DNA from: Bacteroidota bacterium
GTDB taxonomy: Bacteria > Bacteroidota > Ignavibacteria > Kapaibacteriales > HRBIN21
NCBI GenBank assembly: GCA_030550275.1
Contig: JAUQPR010000004.1
Location: forward strand, 62,001 to 126,000
Direction: 5' to 3'
DNA length: 64,000 bases
Shown: positions 17,300-24,732 of the stretch, piece after piece
Layout: each line of letters begins with the position of its first letter
Position numbering within the stretch: position 1 is the stretch's first letter
The notes under the pieces: model-generated
What the model saw: the letters and a program-made list of their open reading frames with translations, nothing else
Told to the model about the DNA's origin: nothing
Database searches by the model: none
Position numbers and translations under genes: made by a program

Positions 17300-17795
17300 C
17301 GCCGTTTGCAAGGGCTTGGTGACGCAACTGTTCGAGCAGCTCCTCCACACGCTCGGGCGTGAGGTGTTCGTAGTAGTCCTCGTTGATGGCAATCATGGGT
17401 GCACCGCCGCAGGCGCCCATGCATTCGACCTCCTCCAGCGAGAAGAGCCCATCGGCGGTGCGTTCACCCGGTTGGATTCCCAGCCGCTCGGCGATTCGCC
17501 GCAGGAGCTCCTCTCCGCCGCGCAGCATGCACGAGACATTGGTGCACACTTGCACGTGGTAGCGTCCGATGGGCTCGGTGTGGAACATCGTGTAAAAGCG
17601 TACAACTCCGAGCACGTGGGCGTAGGGGATTTGCAGGAGGTGTGCCACAGCGCGCATGTGCTCCAGCGAGATCCAGCCGTACTTGCGCTGGACCATCCAG
17701 AGGGCGGGGAGCAGGGCAGCTTGTCGTTCGGGATACTGCGCGGCGATGCGCTCGAGCTGCTCGAGTTCCTCCGCCGTGAAGAGCTCCTGTACCAT
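17280..17795 (-). CDS. nuoE: NADH-quinone oxidoreductase subunit E (24-kDa, [2Fe-2S])
   Basis: 171 residues from the ATG at 17795, normal for NuoE. A helical N-terminal part (LPALWMVQRKYGWIS) precedes the thioredoxin-like domain with ligands Cys84, Cys89 (CTNVSC), Cys125 and Cys129 (CMGACG), the C-x4-C...C-x3-C pattern of the N1a cluster. In complex I it works with NuoF to take electrons from NADH; similar subunits serve soluble NAD-linked hydrogenases and formate dehydrogenases. No nuoF, nuoG or other complex I gene is in the window; instead the gene overlaps an exported Rieske protein. A promoter box lies 29 bases upstream. An earlier in-frame start at 17849 would place that box inside the gene. 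Confidence 0.93.
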   Translation of the reverse strand: MVQELFTAEELEQLERIAAQYPERQAALLPALWMVQRKYGWISLEHMRAVAHLLQIPYAHVLGVVRFYTMFHTEPIGRYHVQVCTNVSCMLRGGEELLRRIAERLGIQPGERTADGLFSLEEVECMGACGGAPMIAINEDYYEHLTPERVEELLEQLRHQALANGDEAASA

Positions 17796-17823
17796 CGCAG
17801 CAGTAGCGGTTATCGGACCGGTG

Positions 17824-17831
17824 CAAAAATA
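17824..17831 (-). promoter_or_regulatory. TAnnTTTG promoter box for nuoE operon
   Basis: On the minus strand the sequence reads TATTTTTG, followed by CACC; 29 bases separate it from the nuoE ATG. It falls in the 50-base gap between nuoE and the next gene. It supports the 17795 start and gives the nuoE-Rieske-lipoprotein genes their own promoter. Confidence 0.7.
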
Positions 17832-17845
17832 CTGCACGCCGCTGC

Positions 17846-18805
17846 TCACAGCCGCAGTTGCCCCAGGCGTATTCGGAAGGGATAGAGCAGATGGAAGCGC
17901 GGCGGGTGTGGACCGAACTCAACTGCCGGGGCAGGCAGCTTGAACAGCATTAGGCTTTGGCGCAGCCAGTTCCACAGCGGCGTGCCCTCGGGCAGAAGGG
18001 CAGCCAAGTTGTAGTCCAGCCCGAGCATATAGCGGCGCTCTGGTGGGAGCCCCGTTTCGATGTTGCGCACGCCGTATCCGATGCTCAGCATGAGCCACTC
18101 CGGATAGGCATCGCGCCAGCGCTGCGGCAGGAGCTGCCACAGGTCAATGCTCAGCCAGAAGCTCGAGCTGTTGTAGTCATCGATGAAGGTGCCGCCGTGC
18201 GTTCGGGGGCGTTCTCCGGTCCAGCGGGCGGGCACATACTGCCAGCGGAGCTGGAATGCCTGCAGAGGTTGCCAGTAGTGCTGCGCCAGGTACCAGTAGG
18301 CGCCGAGGAAGTTGGCAATCTCATCCGAAGGGCTGAAGCCCCAGTCGCGGCTGAAGCCATCCTCCAGCTCAACGTACGTCTGGTACAGCAGCCCGATGAG
18401 GCTGCCCATCAGCGTTGCGTTCTTGGGTGATACGCCGGCGGCAAGGAGCAGTTCGCCGCTCAGGTAGGACATAGCGTAGCCTCCCCAGAGGTGCCCGGCT
18501 TTGTCCACCTGCAGGGCAAAGTGCCAGTCCTCCACGACCTGGAAGGGACCTGGCTCCTTCCACCACGCATTGCGCTGGATGATGTGCAATGTGGTCAGGG
18601 CGGCGGCGTATCCGCCGCCGATGCCCAGCAGCAGCCATGGACGGGGCTCGCGGGGAGCGGTAATTGGGGCACCATCCAGTGTGGCGCGCGGGCGCCCGGC
18701 AACGGTGAACATGCCCTTGGGCAGCAGCCTACTTGCCAGCGCAAGGGAATCCGCCGCAGAGGCATTCAAGCACGCGCAGCACAGCAGCACCAGCAGCCGT
18801 CTCAT
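17846..18805 (-). CDS. DUF2279-family exported/membrane protein
   Basis: 319 residues. The N-terminus MRRLLVLLCCACLNASAAD is a signal peptide. The central part has WHFALQVDKAGHLWGGYAMSYLSGELL, the DKxGH motif of the DUF2279 (YfiM-like) family, next to two short hydrophobic helices (LLLGIGGGYAAALTTLHII and LMGSLIGLLYQTYVE). The C-terminal half is aromatic-rich with alternating pattern (YGVRNIETGLPPERRYMLGLDYNL), suggesting beta strands in the outer membrane. The biochemical role of the family is not known to me. The ATG overlaps the stop of the AtuA-like gene by 4 bases, so the two are likely cotranscribed. Confidence 0.75.
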   Translation of the reverse strand: MRRLLVLLCCACLNASAADSLALASRLLPKGMFTVAGRPRATLDGAPITAPREPRPWLLLGIGGGYAAALTTLHIIQRNAWWKEPGPFQVVEDWHFALQVDKAGHLWGGYAMSYLSGELLLAAGVSPKNATLMGSLIGLLYQTYVELEDGFSRDWGFSPSDEIANFLGAYWYLAQHYWQPLQAFQLRWQYVPARWTGERPRTHGGTFIDDYNSSSFWLSIDLWQLLPQRWRDAYPEWLMLSIGYGVRNIETGLPPERRYMLGLDYNLAALLPEGTPLWNWLRQSLMLFKLPAPAVEFGPHPPRFHLLYPFRIRLGQLRL

Positions 18806-20160
18806 GTTTCGATGAGCTCCACCGAGTGCGGCACCTCGTGCTTGGGAATCAGCGTGGGGAAGTACGCCACCACCTCGCTGGGCTTGGGACGCCCTCCGGA
18901 GAAGCCGGTCACCCCGGGCGGACCCGTCAGGATGAGCGGAGCAAGTTCACGCGTGAAGCGGTCGACGGTTTCGTAGTCCGGAGCGCGCACGGCAACGCGG
19001 AGCATGACCTCGTTGGGCTCGATGGGGCGCGCAAGCGGTCCATGGCAGGCGTTGTATCCGACGAACTCCGTGCGGATCTCCTCAAAGCGCAATCCCAGCC
19101 GTTCGAGCCGTTTGCGTAGGATCTCATCGGCGCGGCGGGCGCGCTCGAGCGCTTCCGGGGCGGAGTAGACCAGGGTGCCGACCGCGCTGTAGCCGGCAGC
19201 GTAGCTTGCCGAGACCTTGTAGTACGGCGTTGGAGGGCGACCAGTGATGCCGAACACACGCACGCGGTCATCGCCCAGGTCCTCAAGCTGGATGCTGGTG
19301 AAATCGGCGATGCACTCGGGCGTGATGTACTCGCGTGGATCGGCGATCTCGTAGAGGAGCTGCTCACTGACAGTCTCACGCGTGACGGCGCCACCAGTGC
19401 CGGGGTGTTTGGTGACGATGAAGCTGCCGTCGGGATAGGCTTCCACAATCGGGAAGCCGGGTTCGACCAGGTCCAGTGCCTTCCAATTGCCCAGGAAGTT
19501 GCCGCCGCTGGCTTGGGCACCGCACTCGAGGATATGCCCAGCGACGACGCCGGCGGCTAAGCGGTCGTACTCGTGTTCGCTCCAGCCGAACTCATAAATC
19601 ATCGGGGCAAGGGTCAGCCCTGTGTCGGTGGTGCGTCCGGTGATGACGACCTGAGCGCCCTGCTGGAGGGCTTCCACGATGGGGAAGGCACCGAAGTAGG
19701 CGTTTGCGCTCAGAAGCTGCGAGCGAATCTCCCGCAGGGGCTGTCCGGTCTCCAGGTGGCGCATCTCATATCCGGCAGCCAGTAGCTCGTCGATGCGTGG
19801 CATGAGGTCATCGCCGAGCACAACCCCGATGCGCAGTCCGCGCACGCCCTGGGCACGGGCAACCTCGACGAGGCGCTCGGCTGCAGCGGTCGGGTTGACC
19901 CCACCGCCGTTGGTGATGAGCCGAATATTGCGCTCGTGCAGGTAGGGCAGAATCTCGGCAAAGACCGTCACAAGGTCCCGTGCGTAGCCCAGGCGGGGGT
20001 CGCGCTGCTTCTGCTTCTGCAGGATGGACATCGTGACCTCCGCCAGGTAGTCCATGACCAGGTAGTCGATGGGACCTCGGCTGACCTGCAGCAGAGGGGC
20101 GCTGAGCCAATCCCCCCAGAAGCCTTGTCCGGAAGCGATGCGGATGGAGGAGCGAGCCAT
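18802..20160 (-). CDS. AtuA/DUF1446-family acyclic terpene utilisation-type protein
   Basis: 452 residues from the ATG at 20160 (MARSSIRIASGQGFWGDW). The N-terminal half is typical of DUF1446: GFWGDW, DYLVMDYLAEVTM, ITNGGGVNPTAAAERLVEVA, GDDLMP, and QVVITGRTTDTGLTLAPM with EFGW. The C-terminal part carries the GYSAVGTLVYSAPEALERA region. AtuA is encoded with geranyl-CoA carboxylase in Pseudomonas acyclic-terpene operons, and the family also accompanies other acyl-CoA carboxylases; its reaction is not established. An MCC/GCC-type carboxyltransferase subunit lies 4.6 kb away on the same strand (24729-26390). An upstream in-frame ATG at 20220 would nearly reach rodZ on the other strand and adds 20 unconserved residues. 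Confidence 0.85.
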   Translation of the reverse strand: MARSSIRIASGQGFWGDWLSAPLLQVSRGPIDYLVMDYLAEVTMSILQKQKQRDPRLGYARDLVTVFAEILPYLHERNIRLITNGGGVNPTAAAERLVEVARAQGVRGLRIGVVLGDDLMPRIDELLAAGYEMRHLETGQPLREIRSQLLSANAYFGAFPIVEALQQGAQVVITGRTTDTGLTLAPMIYEFGWSEHEYDRLAAGVVAGHILECGAQASGGNFLGNWKALDLVEPGFPIVEAYPDGSFIVTKHPGTGGAVTRETVSEQLLYEIADPREYITPECIADFTSIQLEDLGDDRVRVFGITGRPPTPYYKVSASYAAGYSAVGTLVYSAPEALERARRADEILRKRLERLGLRFEEIRTEFVGYNACHGPLARPIEPNEVMLRVAVRAPDYETVDRFTRELAPLILTGPPGVTGFSGGRPKPSEVVAYFPTLIPKHEVPHSVELIET

Positions 20161-20193
20161 TCCCGCGATAGCATGTATGTGCGACACTTTGTG

Positions 20194-20201
20194 TAAGTTT
20201 G
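20194..20201 (+). promoter_or_regulatory. TAnnTTTG promoter box for rodZ
   Basis: TAAGTTTG lies 25 bases before the rodZ ATG, in the 66-base gap between the divergent AtuA-like gene and rodZ. It is less T-rich than the other boxes in the window. I see no matching box on the minus strand for the AtuA-like gene. Confidence 0.55.
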
Positions 20202-20226
20202 GCGTCGTCTTCCCAGGCATCCGGCG

Positions 20227-21096
20227 ATGGGCACCTTAGGGGAGCGCCTGCGTGCGCGGCGACAGGAGCTCGGCTACGGGCTCGGCGAAATTAGCCAAAA
20301 GCTCAAAATCCGCTTGGCGGTCCTGCAAGCCTTGGAGGAAGGCAACCTGACCTACTTGCCCGCAGTGTACATGCGGGCATTTGCACGGGACTACGGTGCG
20401 TTTTTGGGCATCCCGCCGCAGGAGCTCCAACAGCTCTTGGATGCAGCCTTCGGGAAGGTCCCCACCAGAGGTGGCTCCGTTCCTGCTGCCGGGACGAGCG
20501 TACGAGTCAGCATGGGTGCGGAGCAGTTCCGCACGACCCTTGCCCATGCCCTGATCTACGGGGCACTGGCAGGAGCAGCGGTGGCGGTGGTGTACTACTT
20601 CCTCCTGCGCCCGACTCCGTCGGAGCAGTTGCAGCGCTCGACGGAGGTCGTTGTGCGTCCCGATACCGGTGTGCCGCAGTGGTTGGCTCCGGCGGGGCAG
20701 CCGGCGCAGCCCGATACGCTGATGCGCTTGCGCGCCCGGGCGCGCGATACGGTGTGGCTCAGCGTCGTCGTGGACGGTCGGCGCAGTGGGGAGTTGGTGC
20801 TCTACCCCGGACAGGAGCGGCTCTGGGAGGCGCGCTCCTATGTGCTGCTGTCGGTGGGCAATGCCGGTGGAATCGAGCTATGGCGCAACGAGGAGCCACT
20901 TCCGCCGTTGGGACCGGTGGGCAAGGTCGTGCGCTCGGTGCGGATCACTCCAACGGGGCTCACTACTTCGCTTGCGCTGCGCGACTCCCTTCCCGAGAGG
21001 GCACGGAGGGTGCAGCCAGAGACCACTCCACCGATTCTTCCGGCGCCGGTCCTAACCCCAGTTACCCAGCCGCGCCCGGAGCCTGTACCGCAGTAG
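20227..21096 (+). CDS. rodZ: RodZ-like cytoskeletal membrane protein
   Basis: 289 residues. Residues 1-75 form a RodZ-type helix-turn-helix (MGTLGERLRARRQELGYGLGEISQKLKI runs beyond residue 20; then YMRAFARDYGAFLGI). One transmembrane helix lies around residues 103-126 (LIYGALAGAAVAVVYYFLL). A periplasmic DUF4115-like beta domain follows (about 172-245; VWLSVVVDGRRSGELVLYPGQERLW), then a proline-rich tail. RodZ links MreB to the cell-wall elongation machinery in rods. The HTH faces the cytoplasm and is not expected to act mainly as a DNA regulator. The last 35 bases overlap the convergent glycosyltransferase gene. Confidence 0.9.
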   Translation: MGTLGERLRARRQELGYGLGEISQKLKIRLAVLQALEEGNLTYLPAVYMRAFARDYGAFLGIPPQELQQLLDAAFGKVPTRGGSVPAAGTSVRVSMGAEQFRTTLAHALIYGALAGAAVAVVYYFLLRPTPSEQLQRSTEVVVRPDTGVPQWLAPAGQPAQPDTLMRLRARARDTVWLSVVVDGRRSGELVLYPGQERLWEARSYVLLSVGNAGGIELWRNEEPLPPLGPVGKVVRSVRITPTGLTTSLALRDSLPERARRVQPETTPPILPAPVLTPVTQPRPEPVPQ

Positions 21097-22330
21097 TGGG
21101 GAGCGCCTGCAGCGCCTCCTCGTACAGGCTGCAGTAGCGCTGCAGGAAGCGCTCCAGGGAGAACTCTTGGACGGCGTGTTGGCGTGCATGGAAGCGCATT
21201 CGGTGCTGGAGCTCCTCATCCTGCAGTATCTGGGCAAGGGCGTGGCAGAGTGCGCGGAAGTCGCCCCGGGGTACCAGGATTCCCGTCTCCTCGGTGAGCT
21301 GCTCCGGGATGCCGCCCGTGCGGAATCCTACCACTGGCAGACCGCATGCCATCGCCTCCAGCACCGTTGTGGGGAAGGTATCCTCGAGCGAAGGGATGCA
21401 GAACACATCGGCGGCGTTGTACGCCTGCGCAAGCGCTTCGGGGCTGGAGAGGTAGCCCAGTTGCCGAACTTGCAGCCGGCAGGCCACACTCTTGGGCAGC
21501 CGGATGGGGGTGCCAACGGTGAGAACGACCCATTCCGGGGTGCTCGCCTGGGCAAGGCTCTCCAGGAGCGGAAGGACGCCCTTCTCGGCTGCGCCAAGCT
21601 TTGCTGCGACCAGCAGGATGATGCGCGCCGTTGGCGGGAAGCCAAGCCGCTCTCGGAGCTGTGCACGGTCGGGCGCGGGGCGGAAGCGCTCCGTATCAAC
21701 CCCGTTGGGGATAACGCGGATGGGGAGCCGGTCGCCCGTAGCCTGGCGAACCAACCGGGCTAACCAGTGGGATGGGGTGACAATCCAGGGCTGCCAATCC
21801 GCTCCCAAGAGGCGTCGTTTGCGGCTCCACATCCAGGCGGAGCTGTCCACAAGGGCGCGGGGATATGCCCACATGCGCGGGCAGTGACCGCAGCCGGACT
21901 CCCACCGGGTGCATTCCCCGGGATGCGCGCAGCGTCCGGTGAGCGCCCAAGCATCGTGCAGGGTCCATACCACGGGGATGCGGCGCTGCCCCAGCCATCG
22001 GGCAAGGGAGAGGTCCACAACGTAGCCGTGGAGGTTGTGCACGTGCACAAGGTGCGGCTGCCATGTCTGGATGAGCCTGCGAAGGCGGAGGGTCGAGCAC
22101 CAGCTTCCGTAGCCCTGGAGCCCTGTGAGCCGCACAAGCGCCGCATGGAGGTATACCTCGGCGGTGAGGGCAAAGCGCACGGCGCGCGGATCGGTGCTCT
22201 CCGGACCGCGACCGTAGGCGAAGAGGCTCTCATAGCCCGGCAGCGCATTCAAGCGCTGGTGCAACGTGCGAGCGATGGCGGCGGCGCCCCCGCCACTGTA
22301 GTGTGTGTTGAACTGCAGGATGCGCCTCAT
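21062..22330 (-). CDS. GT4-family glycosyltransferase
   Basis: 422 residues from the ATG at 22330, which gives MRRILQFNTHYSGGGAAAIARTL, the acceptor-domain opening with a glycine loop. DLSLARWLGQRRIPVVWTLHDAWALTG and a cysteine-containing HPGECTRWESGCGHCPRM segment (seen in WcaC/WbaZ-like transferases) follow. The C-terminal half has RVIPNGVDTERFRP and the E-x7-E motif in SLEDTFPTTVLEAMACGLPVVGF. Likely transfers a hexose in surface glycan synthesis; the sugar is not predictable. Second in a two-gene minus-strand operon; its start overlaps the preceding gene by 4 bases. The tail overlaps rodZ. Confidence 0.9.
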   Translation of the reverse strand: MRRILQFNTHYSGGGAAAIARTLHQRLNALPGYESLFAYGRGPESTDPRAVRFALTAEVYLHAALVRLTGLQGYGSWCSTLRLRRLIQTWQPHLVHVHNLHGYVVDLSLARWLGQRRIPVVWTLHDAWALTGRCAHPGECTRWESGCGHCPRMWAYPRALVDSSAWMWSRKRRLLGADWQPWIVTPSHWLARLVRQATGDRLPIRVIPNGVDTERFRPAPDRAQLRERLGFPPTARIILLVAAKLGAAEKGVLPLLESLAQASTPEWVVLTVGTPIRLPKSVACRLQVRQLGYLSSPEALAQAYNAADVFCIPSLEDTFPTTVLEAMACGLPVVGFRTGGIPEQLTEETGILVPRGDFRALCHALAQILQDEELQHRMRFHARQHAVQEFSLERFLQRYCSLYEEALQALPTTAVQAPGAAG

Positions 22331-23487
22331 CGGGATTGGCTGGCAAGGGCAAAGGCGCGCCACATGGTATCGACGAGCTGCTCCAGAGAGAAGGTGCTAC
22401 AGGCATGCTGGCGAATCTGCTCCCGCCGTGCCCGCAGCGCGGGCAACTGGGCAGGCAGGGCACGGAGGTGGTGAGCTAACTCCTCCGGTACATCCGGGTC
22501 GAAGAGCTCGCCGTTCCAGCCGGGTTGGATTAGGTCGTACGCTGCTCCGGCACGCCGAGAGCAGAGCACGTACATCCCGCACGCCAGCGCTTCGTTGACG
22601 ACCAATCCCCAAGGCTCAATCCGAGAGGGCAGGACCAAGGCATCCGCCAGGACGTAGTAGAAGGGAAGCTGTTCCGGCGGCTGGGGAGGCAGAAACCACA
22701 CGCGCTGGGCTATCCCCAACCGACGGCACAGCTCCTGCAGCGCGGGCTGCTCCGGTCCGGTCCCAATGATGAGGAGCCCAAGCTCCGGAGTGCCTGCGAG
22801 CGCGAGCGCATGAAGTACTGCCGCAACGTTCTTGTGCGGAAGGAGCCGACCCGCGTACAGCAGCAACCCCTCGACGGGATAACGTTCGCGGGCGCGCTGC
22901 AGCTCTGCAGAGCTCTCCCAGCGGAGGGCTTGCGTGCGGTACCACTCCATGTCCACAGTGTTGATGCCCGTGACGATGCGTTCGGTCGGCACCCCAAGGG
23001 CGTGTGCCCATTGGGCGGCTTGAGTTCCAAAGGCGGCAACGGCGTCCACACGGCGCAGGAAGAAGCGCTTGAGCGCGGCGATCAGCCCCTGTCGGTAAGT
23101 GGAGCTTCCGGCGAAGGATTCAAACAGGAGCACCGTCGGGCAGCGGCGCCGTGCCCAGAGGAGCGCACGCCAGTACGCCGGAGCATCGTAGTTCGACAGC
23201 ACCAGCAGGTCGGGAGCACTGGAGCGCAACCGGGCTGCGATGCCCCAGTTCAGGTGGAGCACCCACTCGGTGGCTCCTTGGACGCTGATGCCGGGGAGTA
23301 CGCTAATCTGAAGCCCATCAGCTGAAGGTGGGATTGCCCAGGGATAGCGCCGTTGGCTGCTCCGCGCCAGCAAGAGGAGCTGCAGTTGGGCAATCTCCGG
23401 ACGTTGCTGTAGCCGTGTGTAGAGCGCCCGTCGGTACGGCGGTAGCAGGTTTGTCACAACGGTTACTCTCCACGGGGGCTGTGGCAT
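22327..23487 (-). CDS. GT4-family glycosyltransferase
   Basis: 386 residues. MPQPPWRVTVVTNLLPPYRRALYTRL is the N-terminal nucleotide-fold strand and loop. The C-terminal domain has LLYAGRLLPHKNVAAVLHAL (about residue 208) and the donor motif SRIEPWGLVVNEALACGMYVLCS (E-x7-E). No signal peptide or membrane helix, so the protein is cytosolic or peripheral. First gene of a two-gene unit with the GT4 gene at 21062-22330. The region upstream (23488-23538, shared with the divergent methyltransferase gene) has no TAnnTTTG box on either strand. Confidence 0.88.
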   Translation of the reverse strand: MPQPPWRVTVVTNLLPPYRRALYTRLQQRPEIAQLQLLLLARSSQRRYPWAIPPSADGLQISVLPGISVQGATEWVLHLNWGIAARLRSSAPDLLVLSNYDAPAYWRALLWARRRCPTVLLFESFAGSSTYRQGLIAALKRFFLRRVDAVAAFGTQAAQWAHALGVPTERIVTGINTVDMEWYRTQALRWESSAELQRARERYPVEGLLLYAGRLLPHKNVAAVLHALALAGTPELGLLIIGTGPEQPALQELCRRLGIAQRVWFLPPQPPEQLPFYYVLADALVLPSRIEPWGLVVNEALACGMYVLCSRRAGAAYDLIQPGWNGELFDPDVPEELAHHLRALPAQLPALRARREQIRQHACSTFSLEQLVDTMWRAFALASQSR

Positions 23488-23538
23488 GGCGTTCCTACAC
23501 GGGTGCAGGCGGCTTAGACGTTATCCGTCTGCGAGCTG

Positions 23539-24732
23539 GTGTACAAGCTGCGCGTGCGCCCAAGGATGCAGCCGGTGTGCATCCACTTCGGTCACTGTGG
23601 AGGGTGCCTCTGGCAGGATGTGCCCTACGAGGAGCAGCTCCGGCGCAAGGAGGAGCGCGTGCGAGCAGCGTTTGAAGCGCTGGGGTTGGAATCCGTGCCA
23701 CTGCATCCCATCCTGCCGTCGCCGGCGCCGTTGCAGTACCGCAACAAGATGGAATTCACCGCGGTGCCCGATCCGGAGCGGGGCATCCGAATTGGGCTGC
23801 ATGCGCGCGGGCGATTCGACCAGGTGGTGGAGATTGAGCGGTGCCTGCTGCCGCCGGAGCCGGCAAATCAAATCCTGGAGTGCATCCGCCAGGCGGCGCG
23901 GCAGCATGGAGTGAGCGGCTACGACTACCAGCGCCACGAAGGGTTCCTGCGCAACATTGTACTGCGCTTTGCTGAGCCTCCGCCGCAATGGATGGTGCTG
24001 GTGGTGACGGTAACGCCGCAGCGGGAGTCCGAACGGGAATTTCTGCAGTGGCTGGCGCGCGAGGTGCCGAGCCGCTTCCCGCAGGTCCGGACCATCGTGC
24101 ACGTGCGCAACGATACGTGGTCGCCGGTGTCGTACGGTGAGCCCACCGTTCTCTTCGGCGACGGGGTGATCGAGCAGCAGCTCTGTGGGCTGCGGCTGCG
24201 GATCTCTCCGTTTGCGTTCTTCCAGGTCAACCGCTTGCAGTTGGAGCGCTTCTTCGGGCGGATTCTGGAGCTGTGCCAGCCGCAGTCGCACGAGATCGGC
24301 TGGGATCTGTACTGCGGCGCTGGAGTCATCGCACTCCTGTTGGCGCAGCAGATGCGCGCAGTGGTGGGCATTGAGTTGGTGGAGGATGCCATCCGGGATG
24401 CCCGTCTCAATGCCCAGCGCAATGGGATCGCGAACGTGGAGTGGTACGCAGCGGACCTCCATCGGGCGGCTGCCCGTGCGCTACTGCAGCAGCTTCCGGA
24501 GCCGGACCTGATCGTGGTTGACCCACCCCGGGCGGGCATCCACTGGAGGCTGCTGCAGGCGCTGCTGGAGCGCCCGGCAGCGCGGTTGGTCTACGTGAGC
24601 TGCAATCCAGAAACGCAGGCGCGGGACCTCCGCACGCTGCTGCGCGTGTATCGGCTGGAGCAGCTTCAGCCGGTAGACCTCTTCCCGCAGACGCCGCACG
24701 TGGAGTGCATTGCGCAGCTACGCCGGGACTAA
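23539..24732 (+). CDS. rlmD: 23S rRNA (uracil-C5)-methyltransferase, RlmD/RumA type
   Basis: 397 residues. The N-terminal iron-sulfur motif has Cys14, Cys20 and Cys23 (CIHFGHCGGC), with a fourth ligand probably Cys102 (EIERCLLPP). The methyltransferase domain contains FAFFQVNRLQ, DLYCGAGVIALLLA (SAM-binding), DPPRAGIHW and the catalytic nucleophile Cys355 in YVSCNPETQARDL. It makes 5-methyluridine in 23S rRNA; the close relative RlmC/TrmA-type specificity cannot be separated by eye. No TRAM domain is obvious at the N-terminus, so the protein is somewhat shorter than E. coli RumA (433). GTG start, no clear ribosome binding site. The stop TAA shares CTAA with the minus-strand stop of the carboxylase gene. 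Confidence 0.9.
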   Translation: MYKLRVRPRMQPVCIHFGHCGGCLWQDVPYEEQLRRKEERVRAAFEALGLESVPLHPILPSPAPLQYRNKMEFTAVPDPERGIRIGLHARGRFDQVVEIERCLLPPEPANQILECIRQAARQHGVSGYDYQRHEGFLRNIVLRFAEPPPQWMVLVVTVTPQRESEREFLQWLAREVPSRFPQVRTIVHVRNDTWSPVSYGEPTVLFGDGVIEQQLCGLRLRISPFAFFQVNRLQLERFFGRILELCQPQSHEIGWDLYCGAGVIALLLAQQMRAVVGIELVEDAIRDARLNAQRNGIANVEWYAADLHRAAARALLQQLPEPDLIVVDPPRAGIHWRLLQALLERPAARLVYVSCNPETQARDLRTLLRVYRLEQLQPVDLFPQTPHVECIAQLRRD

